Program-made: the position numbers and the translations under genes
Source of the DNA: Mycolicibacterium confluentis
GTDB taxonomy: Bacteria > Actinomycetota > Actinomycetes > Mycobacteriales > Mycobacteriaceae
Direction: 5' to 3'
Assembly (NCBI RefSeq): GCF_010729895.1
Contig: NZ_AP022612.1
Span: 5,704,001 to 5,768,000, forward strand
DNA: 64,000 nucleotides
Notes under the pieces: model-generated
Databases searched by the model: none
What the model was told of the DNA's origin: nothing
What the model saw: only the letters and a program-made list of their open reading frames with translations
Shown: positions 36,971 through 44,197 of the stretch, piece after piece
Layout: each line of letters begins with the position of its first letter
Position numbering within the stretch: the first letter of the stretch is position 1

Positions 36971-38209
36971 TCAGACCTTGTCTGCCTCGAGTTTCGCCTG
37001 TGCGGCCTCTTCCGCCTCGTCCTCTTCGACGAACCGCTTGAGGTAGGGCACGGCCAACCACAACGCGATCCCGACAGCGATCACGCCGCCGACCAGCTTT
37101 CCGACGATCATCGGAACGATCATGTTCGGCTGGAAGTTGGCGGTGAAAGCCAGGTAGTCGCCGATGGCGAACGCCGCACACACCGAGAAGGCGATGGTGA
37201 GCACGCGGTCGCGGGGCGGCATCAACGGAATGACGCGGTACAGCGCCAGGATGTTGGTCGCGCCGGCCAGGAAGCCGGTGATGCCCGCCTCGGAGACGCC
37301 CAGTCGGTCACCGACCGACTGCAGCGGCTTGGCCAGACCGGTGCGGATCAGGTACACCATCGGGAACGCGCCAGCCAGCATCACCGCGACGTAGCCACAC
37401 ACCTCGAGAGCGCGGAACTGGTCGTCGGCGTCGGCGATGAACGGCGCGAGCGGGAACGAGCCGAAGACCGTGGTGAAGACGCCGGTGAAGTACTCGACCA
37501 CGTTCGCCGTCATCGAGACGGTCGTGACGACCACGATGACCTTGGCGAAGACCAGGAACGCCTTGACCGTGAGGCCGGTGAAGAACCGCAGCGCCATCGC
37601 CATCGCCACCATGATGATGACCAGCGGGATGAGGTTGAGCAGCACCTCACCGAAGGACAGGTCGAACGGCTTGGTGCCCGGGCCCGCGGTGTTGATCTCC
37701 TCGCGGAGCAGCACGCCGGACTGCATCAGCATCAACGCCATGATCACAGAGGTGAAGGGGATGGCCAGCAGACCGCACATCGTGCCCAGCGCCAAGTACT
37801 TGTGGTGCTTCGGGTCCAGAAGCGCCAGGCCGACCGGGAGCGAGAATGCGATCACCGCACCAGCGGTGAGGCCCACGGTGAAGGCCAGGATCCATGCGCC
37901 ATGGCTGTCGGCGACCTCCAGCCCCAGCGCGTAGGAGCCCTGGTCGCTGGGCAGGAACGTGGCGACCGCGATCGCCGGATCCGAATGCAGCCACTTGTAG
38001 ACGGGACCGATGGTCGCGTTGATGGCGGGCACCAGCAGGGGGATGATGCCCATCATGCCCGCCACGGGGATGAAGATCTGTCCCAGGACGCCGATGCCGT
38101 CCCGGAACTCGCCTGCCAGTGGCGAGTCGGGGCGCAGGATGTAGGCGCCGGCGCCGACGACCATACATGCCATCATCGCCCAGATGATGAACTGTCCGAC
38201 AAGTTCCAA
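36971..38209 (-). CDS. eutH: EutH-family (ethanolamine) permease
   Basis: Polytopic permease, 412 aa, about 10-11 helices. Family features: IPVAGMMGIIPLLVPAIN, HGAWILAFTVGLTAG, GLLAIPFTSVIMALML and GITGFLAGATNILALY. EutH carries ethanolamine in enteric bacteria; here no eutBC or shell genes are near, so another small amine or alcohol is possible. Start is TTG 38209 with GAGGGTGA upstream. It follows the SDR gene by 47 nt, and both read from a promoter near 39.2 kb. Confidence 0.85.
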   Translation of the reverse strand: MELVGQFIIWAMMACMVVGAGAYILRPDSPLAGEFRDGIGVLGQIFIPVAGMMGIIPLLVPAINATIGPVYKWLHSDPAIAVATFLPSDQGSYALGLEVADSHGAWILAFTVGLTAGAVIAFSLPVGLALLDPKHHKYLALGTMCGLLAIPFTSVIMALMLMQSGVLLREEINTAGPGTKPFDLSFGEVLLNLIPLVIIMVAMAMALRFFTGLTVKAFLVFAKVIVVVTTVSMTANVVEYFTGVFTTVFGSFPLAPFIADADDQFRALEVCGYVAVMLAGAFPMVYLIRTGLAKPLQSVGDRLGVSEAGITGFLAGATNILALYRVIPLMPPRDRVLTIAFSVCAAFAIGDYLAFTANFQPNMIVPMIVGKLVGGVIAVGIALWLAVPYLKRFVEEDEAEEAAQAKLEADKV

Positions 38210-38256
38210 GGTGAATCACCCTCTCAATTCAGTGGTTGAAAATAACGGGACGCTGA

Positions 38257-39027
38257 TCAACGGCCAGCGAGGTGCCCGCCGTCGATGATCAGTTCGGCGC
38301 CCGTGATATAAGCCGCGTCGTCGGAGGCCAGGAAGGCGACCGACGGGGAGATCTCTTCGCCAAGTGCGAAGCGGCCCAGCGGGACCGTCTGCAGGATCGA
38401 CTCCGCTGAACCTTCGGGGAGCCCGGCGAGCTCCTCGCGCAGCATCGGGGTGTCGATGTAGCCGGGGTGAATGCTGTTGAAGCGGATACCTTCTCGGCCG
38501 TAGGTCAGGGCCAGCGACTTCGTCATGGTGGTCACCGCGCCCTTGGAGGCGATGTAGGCGAGGTAGCCGTCGGCGCCGATCAGACCGAAGATGCTCGAAG
38601 TGTTGATCACCGAGGCCACGGTGCTCTTGCGCAGCAGTGGCAGCGCGGCCTTGACGGCCAGGAAGATGCTCTTGGTGTTGATGTCGAGCGTGCGCTGCCA
38701 GGACTGCTCGGTGGCGTCTTCGGCGGTGAACAGGTCCAGGATCCCGGCGTTGTTGACCAGGATGTCGAGCCGGCCCTGATCGGTCTCGATCTCGGACACG
38801 ATCTCCTGCCAGTGCTCGAAGCTGGCGACGTCATGCTTGCGGAAGTGCACGTCAAGGCCTTCTTCGCGCAGGCTGGCCTCGAGCGCGGAACCCGACTTGG
38901 TGTCGATGTCGGTGAAGTAGACGATCGCCCCCTCCTGCGCCAGGCGGCGGGTGTGGCCGGCGCCCTGTCCGTTGCTGCCACCGGTGATCAGCGCGATTCG
39001 TCCGACCAGTCGACGAGGTGTCGTCAT
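38257..39027 (-). CDS. Short-chain dehydrogenase/reductase
   Basis: NAD(P)-dependent SDR, 256 aa. Cofactor loop ALITGGSNGQGAGH, LVNNAGI, catalytic Ser in INTSSIFG and YIASK (Tyr-Lys) in YLAYIASKGAV. ATG 39027 chosen, 9 nt from GAAGGG; an ATG two codons upstream is very close to that site. First gene of the leftward SDR-eutH unit, divergent from the mycofactocin-type SDR. Likely oxidises an alcohol made from or taken up with the EutH substrate. Confidence 0.88.
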   Translation of the reverse strand: MTTPRRLVGRIALITGGSNGQGAGHTRRLAQEGAIVYFTDIDTKSGSALEASLREEGLDVHFRKHDVASFEHWQEIVSEIETDQGRLDILVNNAGILDLFTAEDATEQSWQRTLDINTKSIFLAVKAALPLLRKSTVASVINTSSIFGLIGADGYLAYIASKGAVTTMTKSLALTYGREGIRFNSIHPGYIDTPMLREELAGLPEGSAESILQTVPLGRFALGEEISPSVAFLASDDAAYITGAELIIDGGHLAGR

Positions 39028-39168
39028 GTACATATGCCCTTCTGTCAGTGATGTGCCACTCGGCACAACGTGTCGCGATTCGCTGCCAACGTTGTTCCGC
39101 ATCATCGGGTTTGACCCGTTAGTCGGAGATCGTGCCAGCCGGTGCATGGTCCCGCGACTTGAATGTGG

Positions 39169-39224
39169 ACATTTGTTGAAAGTGTGATCGCGGTTACATT
39201 AGGGGTGGCCGCTCATGCTGTCAA
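39169..39224 (-). promoter_or_regulatory. Promoter plus operator half-site for SDR-eutH
   Basis: On the minus strand TTGACA (39224-39219), 17-nt spacer, TAATGT (39201-39196), then ACTTTCAACAAATGT (39183-39169) just past the expected start point. The latter matches the left half of the site before the luciferase-like gene (ACTTTCAACAGATGT) in 14 of 15 bases; the right half is poorly kept. Confidence 0.6.
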
Positions 39225-39294
39225 CTGTGGGCGTCGATTCGGGATGCTCCGTTAACACGTTGATGCACAGACAGATTGAGATCCCGCGTATCCA

Positions 39295-39350
39295 TTGACA
39301 TGGGACGATCCCGCCCGTACGGTGCAGTCGATTCCTACATATGTCGGAAT
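39295..39350 (+). promoter_or_regulatory. Promoter plus palindromic operator for mycofactocin-type SDR
   Basis: TTGACA (39295-39300), 17-nt spacer, TACGGT (39318-39323), then the palindrome ATTCCTACATATGTCGGAAT (39331-39350) at the transcription start. The same site type recurs at 40957 and 42838. The intergenic stretch 39028-39376 holds these two divergent promoters and no gene. Confidence 0.65.
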
Positions 39351-39376
39351 AATGTCACCAACGTGGGAGTGAATCG

Positions 39377-40237
39377 ATGAGCAATCCGCTCGACCTGACC
39401 GGCAAAGTTGCGCTGGTCACCGGTGCGGCCCGAGGACAGGGGCGGTCGCACGCCATCAAGCTTGCCGAGCAGGGCGCGGACATCCTGGCTGTCGACATCT
39501 GCAGGCAGATCGACACCGTGCCGTATGCGATGTCGACGCCGGAGGACCTGGAAGAGACCGTGCGTCTGGTGACCCAGACCGGGCGACGCATCATCGCCGG
39601 CCAGGTGGACGTCCGTGATCTGGAAGCCCTGAAAACCTTCGTTGACCAGGGTTTTGCGGAACTGGGTCGGCTCGACGTGGTGGTGGCCAACGCCGGCACC
39701 GTCAACGACATCGCCCCGATGTGGGAGCTCAGCGAACGGCAGTTCCAGGATCAGCTCGACGTCAACCTCACGGGTGTCTGGAAGACCATCAAGGCAACCG
39801 TGCCGCACCTGCTCGCCCAGGGGCAGGGTGGATCGGTCATCATCATCAGCTCGATCTCGGGTCTGGTCGCCGAGCTGAACGTGGGCCACTACGCCGCGTC
39901 CAAGCACGGCGCCAACGGCCTGATGCGCACGCTGGCAGGCGAACTGGCGCCGCACCATATCCGGGTGAACTCGGTCAACCCGACCAATGTCGACACCCTG
40001 ATGATCAATAACGACGCCTACAACACACTGTTCTCAGGCGGCAAGCCCGGTGCCACGCAGGAGGATTCGATTCCGGCCCTGATGGGCATGAATGCGCTGC
40101 CGATTCCCTTCGTCCAGCCCGAGGACATCAGCAACGCGGTGCTCTACCTGGCGTCGGATGCCAGCCGTTACGTCACCGGTACGGCCATGGTGGTCGACGC
40201 CGGCGCGATGGGTCCCTTCAAGGCCCCGCACGAGTGA
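39377..40237 (+). CDS. Mycofactocin-coupled SDR-family oxidoreductase
   Basis: Dehydrogenase of 286 aa. The N-terminal VALVTGAARGQGRSHAIKLA with EQGADILAVDIC, and the insertion between beta strands 2 and 3 (RQIDTVPYAMSTPEDLEETV), are the marks of the TIGR03971 family, whose NAD is held tightly and reoxidised by mycofactocin. Catalytic YAASK in VGHYAASKHGANG, Ser in IIISSISG. Likely oxidises an alcohol. It starts 26 nt after a palindromic operator; GGGAG serves as ribosome site. Confidence 0.9.
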   Translation: MSNPLDLTGKVALVTGAARGQGRSHAIKLAEQGADILAVDICRQIDTVPYAMSTPEDLEETVRLVTQTGRRIIAGQVDVRDLEALKTFVDQGFAELGRLDVVVANAGTVNDIAPMWELSERQFQDQLDVNLTGVWKTIKATVPHLLAQGQGGSVIIISSISGLVAELNVGHYAASKHGANGLMRTLAGELAPHHIRVNSVNPTNVDTLMINNDAYNTLFSGGKPGATQEDSIPALMGMNALPIPFVQPEDISNAVLYLASDASRYVTGTAMVVDAGAMGPFKAPHE

Positions 40238-40243
40238 CCTGCT

Positions 40244-40290
40244 GGGAGGGTGTCCTCACTGCCGATAGAACGCGGTGAGGACGTCCTCCC
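40244..40290. terminator. Bidirectional hairpin between converging genes
   Basis: 16-bp inverted repeat with two G-U type mismatches, GGGAGGGTGTCCTCAC (40244-40259) and GTGAGGACGTCCTCCC (40275-40290), loop 15 nt. It overlaps the 3' end of the RibB-like gene. Confidence 0.5.
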
Positions 40291-40903
40291 GTTCGATGAA
40301 GGCCAGGCCGTGCTCCTCGGCGAATGCGGCACCTTCTTCGGGACCTGCCACCTCGCACGGATCGCGATCCGAGGTCAGCGCGCAGTATGCGGCCGTGGGT
40401 GAGGGATCCTTGGTCAGTCCCACCAGGATGAATGCCAGTTCGGCAGTCCCGGGGGAGACGCGAGAGTCGATGTCGCCGTTGACCGGGATGACGTGTCCGG
40501 GTCGGGTGAAATCAGCGCCCACGCTCGCCGGGTCACTGAGCAGGCGCAGGGTACGCGCCCGATCGACGGCCGAAATGCCCGTTCCGATGCCGGTTGCGGC
40601 GTCGACGGCGACGTGGAAACGGCTGGCGTGGGACTCGTCCTCGGCGGCCATCTTGGGAATCGACAACTGCCGCAAGCGGTCTCGACCCATCGCCACGCAC
40701 ACCAGCCCGGACCCCATTGAGATCATCTGGGCGACAGACTTGGAGGTGGCGGTGGCGGCCGAGAGCACCAGCGTGGATTCGCGCCCGTCCGACAGGATCA
40801 CTATCTCGCCGCGTTCCAACGCGCTGCAGGCCAGGCGGGTTCGGTCGGCCCCCAGGTGGGACACGGGTGCGGGTTCGTCGGTGTGGACAGCCAGGGTGGT
40901 CAT
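40256..40903 (-). CDS. RibB-like protein lacking catalytic residues
   Basis: Homologue of 3,4-dihydroxy-2-butanone-4-phosphate synthase, 215 aa. The fold is readable along the whole length (GSGLVCVAMGRDRLRQLSIP, FHVAVDAATGIGTGISAVDR, DFTRPGHVIPV). However, the acidic metal/catalytic stretch DREnEGD is SDGRESTLVL here, the GHTEA motif is SPGTAELA, and the later CEL is YCAL. So the Mg ligands (Glu, His) and another key Glu are gone. Probably not a riboflavin enzyme; ligand-binding or a new reaction is possible. ATG 40903 has AAGGAAGG upstream. Divergent from the flavin reductase across an operator. Confidence 0.75.
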   Translation of the reverse strand: MTTLAVHTDEPAPVSHLGADRTRLACSALERGEIVILSDGRESTLVLSAATATSKSVAQMISMGSGLVCVAMGRDRLRQLSIPKMAAEDESHASRFHVAVDAATGIGTGISAVDRARTLRLLSDPASVGADFTRPGHVIPVNGDIDSRVSPGTAELAFILVGLTKDPSPTAAYCALTSDRDPCEVAGPEEGAAFAEEHGLAFIEREDVLTAFYRQ

Positions 40904-40956
40904 GGGATCACCTTCCTTTCGCGGGTGCGTATCGGTTGACGAGCCCGCCAACTAAT

Positions 40957-40978
40957 AGTTTCATCATATGTAGAAACT
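40957..40978. promoter_or_regulatory. Palindromic operator between RibB-like and flavin reductase genes
   Basis: AGTTTCATCATATGTAGAAACT split by a CATATG centre: AGTTTC and GAAACT are exact complements. Shares TTYC..CA.ATG...AA with the sites at 39331 and 42838. Divergent promoter; -10/-35 boxes are less clear than at the other two sites. Confidence 0.6.
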
Positions 40979-41017
40979 CGCGTTTAGCCAGTCGTATCGA
41001 AAGATCGGAGCAGTGCC

Positions 41018-41530
41018 ATGCCGACAGAACAGGACTTGTCCGCCGAATACCGCACGGTCATGGGCCATTTCCCCACCGGTGTCGTGGTCGTCAGCGGGAT
41101 CTCCGGAGGGGCGCCCGTCGGCCTGACGGTGCAGTCGTTCATGGCGTTGTCCCTGCAACCGCGGATGATCCTGCTGTCTGTGGACCGCGGTTCGACCAGT
41201 TGGCCCCTGATCGCGGCAGGCGGAAAGCTCGCGGTGAACGTGATGGCGCAGGGTCAGGAGGGCGTCGCGATGACCTTCGCGAAGTCCGGCACCGACAAGT
41301 TCGCCGAGATCAGTTGGGCCGCAGGCCCGGAGACCGGGTCGCCGTTGATCGAGGGCTGCCAGGCGTGGATCGAGGCCGAAGTGGCTCAGACCTATGACGG
41401 CGGTGACCACGTGATCGTCACGGCGCACGTGCTCGCCATGCGCACCGCATCCGACGACGATTCGCAGCCGCTGGTGTTCTTCCGTTCGAAGTTCCGCCAG
41501 CTTGACCAACCGGCCCTCGTGGCCGGCTGA
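41018..41530 (+). CDS. Flavin reductase-domain protein
   Basis: FMN-binding split-barrel flavin:NAD(P)H reductase, 170 aa. Motifs: YRTVMGHFPTGVVVVSG, GLTVQSFMALSLQPRMILLS, and VNVMAQGQEGVAMTFA. Such proteins give reduced flavin to a partner monooxygenase; the luciferase-like protein 1.4 kb downstream is the natural candidate. GGAG ribosome site before ATG 41018. Followed at 27 nt by the cupin gene. Confidence 0.88.
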   Translation: MPTEQDLSAEYRTVMGHFPTGVVVVSGISGGAPVGLTVQSFMALSLQPRMILLSVDRGSTSWPLIAAGGKLAVNVMAQGQEGVAMTFAKSGTDKFAEISWAAGPETGSPLIEGCQAWIEAEVAQTYDGGDHVIVTAHVLAMRTASDDDSQPLVFFRSKFRQLDQPALVAG

Positions 41531-41557
41531 AACAGATAAGAGATAGTGAGGACAATT

Positions 41558-41875
41558 GTGATCGACCGCTACGACCCCCTGACCGTGGAGCTCACCGAGG
41601 CTGACCGGCCCGCGAGCACCGCGCCCGTCCGCTCGGCGGTGCTGTACGCCGAGGGCGGCCAGAAGCACGGCGTGTGGGAGGCCGAACCCGGCGTGCACAG
41701 CGAGTACCAGGGTCAGGAGACCGTCGTCATCCTGCAGGGACGCGCCACCGTCGTGGGTGGATCAGGCAAGACCGTCGAGATCGGCCCGGGCGATGTGCTG
41801 GTGTGCCAGCCGGGCGAGAAGATGACGTGGACCGTGCACGAGAAGATCCGCAAGGTGTTCGTCATCAACCAGTGA
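41558..41875 (+). CDS. Cupin-domain protein
   Basis: Single small cupin, 105 aa from GTG 41558 (GAGG 6 nt upstream); a GTG at 41546 is the alternative. Barrel motif YQGQETVVILQGRATVVG and IGPGDVLVCQPGEKMTWTV. The usual metal-binding His pairs are incomplete, so it may bind a ligand without metal. Same transcript as the flavin reductase; role unknown. Confidence 0.78.
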   Translation: MIDRYDPLTVELTEADRPASTAPVRSAVLYAEGGQKHGVWEAEPGVHSEYQGQETVVILQGRATVVGGSGKTVEIGPGDVLVCQPGEKMTWTVHEKIRKVFVINQ

Positions 41876-41890
41876 CGACGCAGGGGGCGG

Positions 41891-42562
41891 CTACGAGGCC
41901 TTTGACCGACGCCTTGTCGTCGTCGCGCGCTTCGCAGCCGCCTTCTTCGCTGTCTTCTTCACCGGTTTGGCCGTCACCGGTTTGGCCGCCTCCTCCTGGC
42001 GGGGATATCCCCTGCTGGGATCGAGTTCCAGTGCCGCGCGGAGGAGTTCGCGGATCATGTCATCGCTCATCTGGTTGCCGTTGAGCACCCGCTGAACGGT
42101 CGACCCGTCCCAGACCGCCTCCATCATGTGGGCGGTCTTCGGCGACACGTACCGCTCGATGGCCGCGCGTGCCCGGCGCGACCATTTGTGGCCGAGCTCC
42201 CGATAGGCGTCCTGCCGACCGGCCTCGGCGAACAGCTCCCATTCCAGGATTGCGTTCCCCATGTCGGTGGTCATGGCGTTGACCAGCGTCAATGCGCCTT
42301 CGATCAGGTCCTCGTCGGAGGTGGCTCCCTCGAAGTGGGCCTCGTACTTCACCGACACGGTGTCCACGTAGTGCCCGAATGCGTCGAGGATGAGGTTGTC
42401 GAGGTTTTCGTAATGGTAGGTGCTGCTGCCCAGGGCCACGCCGGCGTAGCTGCAGACCTTGCGGTGCGTGACGCTCTTGACCCCGGATTCGCGGATGATC
42501 TGCAGGGCCGCTTCGACGAGGGCCATGGCTGTCGCCTCTGAGCGGCTGCCGGATCTCTTCAC
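41891..42562 (-). CDS. TetR-family regulator with Lys/Ala-rich tail
   Basis: Repressor of 223 aa. HTH at ~15-60 (AALQIIRESGVKSVTHRKVC, GVALGSSTYHYENLDNLILD). The ligand domain ends near 190; after it comes a basic tail of ~30 residues (KPVKKTAKKAAAKRATTTRR) like histone H1/HupB tails, unusual for TetR proteins. It sits between the cupin and the luciferase-like gene and is the obvious candidate to bind the palindromes in this cluster. Confidence 0.88.
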   Translation of the reverse strand: MKRSGSRSEATAMALVEAALQIIRESGVKSVTHRKVCSYAGVALGSSTYHYENLDNLILDAFGHYVDTVSVKYEAHFEGATSDEDLIEGALTLVNAMTTDMGNAILEWELFAEAGRQDAYRELGHKWSRRARAAIERYVSPKTAHMMEAVWDGSTVQRVLNGNQMSDDMIRELLRAALELDPSRGYPRQEEAAKPVTAKPVKKTAKKAAAKRATTTRRRSKAS

Positions 42563-42797
42563 GGTGGTCTCCCATGATCATTCGCACTGGCTAACGAGTG
42601 CCCCCTCGCGTACGTCGCTGAGAGTACCGCAATCGACTCGGTCGAACGGCTGAAGCGGGCCGAAACTTGACTCCTACGGGCGTAGAAAACGCAGGTCAGG
42701 GCGCTGTGCCCGCCTGTCGCGTCGCGGCCTCCGTGAACGGTCAATCGCCCTGTGGCCCTTGGAGATATGTAAACGGGAAATTTCCTCGACGTTCCTG

Positions 42798-42861
42798 TTG
42801 ACACTCCGCCCACCCGGCGTTAGTTTGACCGGGACGAAACTTTCAACAGATGTTTAAAGTT
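42798..42861 (+). promoter_or_regulatory. Promoter plus palindromic operator for luciferase-like gene
   Basis: TTGACA (42798-42803), 17-nt spacer, TAGTTT (42821-42826), then AACTTTCAACAGATG (start 42838) through AAAGTT (end 42861), a near-perfect 11-bp inverted repeat at the expected transcript start. The gene starts 99 nt further on. The rest of 42563-42960 holds no gene that I can see. Confidence 0.65.
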
Positions 42862-42960
42862 CGATCAACGCGGCCAGATCAGCCGATTCGCGGCAGGTTT
42901 GAGCCAACGGCCGGGTGACACGAACTCCCGGTTCTGCACCCACCGCAGAAAGGACGAGCT

Positions 42961-44040
42961 ATGAAGTTCGGCATCTTCAACATCCCCTACTCGCGCGAAT
43001 ACTCCCACGGGAGGCGCACAGCCAAGCAGGTCGCCGACTGGGATCTTCAGATCACCAAGTGGGCTGACGAATACAATTGGTCTGAGGCGTATTTCGCTGA
43101 GCACTACACCCTCGGTGGCGAGCCCAGCCCGGCTCCCGACGCGATGATCGCGGCGGCTTCGCAGATCACGTCGCAGATCAAGCTCGGTGCGGCGGCTCAC
43201 CTGCTGGCCTACCACAACCCGATCGCCCTGGCGCACCGCATCATGTGGCTGGACCACCTGACCGGTGGCCGCTACATCGCCGGCTTCGCACCGGGCGCGT
43301 TCCCGAGTGACGCCCAGCTGTTCAACACGGGCAAGAACAACCCCGAGATGATGACCGAGGCCATCGAGATCATCGAGGCGATCTGGGGCAGGACGGGCGC
43401 GTTCCGCATCGAGGGCAAGTACTGGACCGTCGACATGCCGGCCTACTCGGACGACATCCACGGCCCGCACCTCAAGCCGCTGCAGGACCGCATCCCGGTG
43501 ATCATGACCGGTATGCAGGCCAAGTCGCCGACCCTGACCGTCGCCGGCAAGAACGGCTACTTCCCGATGAGCCAGCAGGTGCACTCGTCGGTGCTGACTC
43601 AGCACTGGGACACCTACGCTGCCGCCGCCGAGTCCGCGGGTCACACCCCGGATCGCGGAGACTGGCGGATCTGTCGCGACGTCCTCGTGGCCGACTCGGA
43701 TGAGGAGGCGCGTGACGCCTACCTGAACGGGTCGATGGGCGACCTGTGGGGCAACTACAACATCCCCACGTTCATCAACCTCGGCCTGGGCGAACTGATG
43801 ACCGGCGGCACGATCCCGGTCGACCAGCTCTCCGCGGACTGGATGGTGGACAACTTCCACATCGTCGGCTCGCCCGAGACCGTCGCGTCCAAGATCGAGG
43901 CGCTCTACAACGAGGTCGGCGGATTCGGCAGCCTGATCTCGTTCGGTCACGAGTACACCGACAACCCGGAGGTCTACCGCAAGAGCTTCGAACTGGTCGG
44001 GACCAAGGTTGCGCCGATGGTCGCCAACCTGAAGCCCTGA
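42961..44040 (+). CDS. Luciferase-like flavin-dependent monooxygenase
   Basis: LLM-class enzyme, 359 aa, TIM barrel. N-terminal MKFGIFNIPYSREYS, then WSEAYFAEHYTLGGEPSPAP, AHLLAYHNPIALAHRIMWLD and GGRYIAGFAPGAFPSDAQLF are typical of FMNH2-dependent (not F420) limonene/alkane-type monooxygenases. It probably uses reduced flavin from the reductase at 41.0 kb. AGAAAGGA stands before ATG 42961. A strong terminator follows, so it is transcribed alone. Confidence 0.9.
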   Translation: MKFGIFNIPYSREYSHGRRTAKQVADWDLQITKWADEYNWSEAYFAEHYTLGGEPSPAPDAMIAAASQITSQIKLGAAAHLLAYHNPIALAHRIMWLDHLTGGRYIAGFAPGAFPSDAQLFNTGKNNPEMMTEAIEIIEAIWGRTGAFRIEGKYWTVDMPAYSDDIHGPHLKPLQDRIPVIMTGMQAKSPTLTVAGKNGYFPMSQQVHSSVLTQHWDTYAAAAESAGHTPDRGDWRICRDVLVADSDEEARDAYLNGSMGDLWGNYNIPTFINLGLGELMTGGTIPVDQLSADWMVDNFHIVGSPETVASKIEALYNEVGGFGSLISFGHEYTDNPEVYRKSFELVGTKVAPMVANLKP

Positions 44041-44065
44041 TGATCTGATCTCTCGGCAATGAAAG

Positions 44066-44104
44066 GCCGGCCGGGTGAGCGTTCTGCTCACCCGGCCGGC
44101 TTTT
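44066..44104 (+). terminator. Intrinsic terminator after luciferase-like gene
   Basis: Perfect 15-bp stem GCCGGCCGGGTGAGC / GCTCACCCGGCCGGC, 5-nt loop, followed by TTTT. Confidence 0.9.
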
Positions 44105-44137
44105 CTGTTCTTGGTGTGTCAGCGCAGAAGACGCAGG

Positions 44138-44188
44138 GGACCTCTTGACGGACTGGATGCCGGAGACATCCAGTCCGTCAGGAGGTCC
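44138..44188 (-). terminator. 22-bp hairpin after glutamate dehydrogenase gene
   Basis: Arms 44138-44159 and 44167-44188 are complementary at 21 of 22 positions with a 7-nt loop, 9 nt past the dehydrogenase stop. No U-run on the minus strand, so termination by hairpin alone is inferred. Confidence 0.6.
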
Positions 44189-44197
44189 TCTTGCGCT

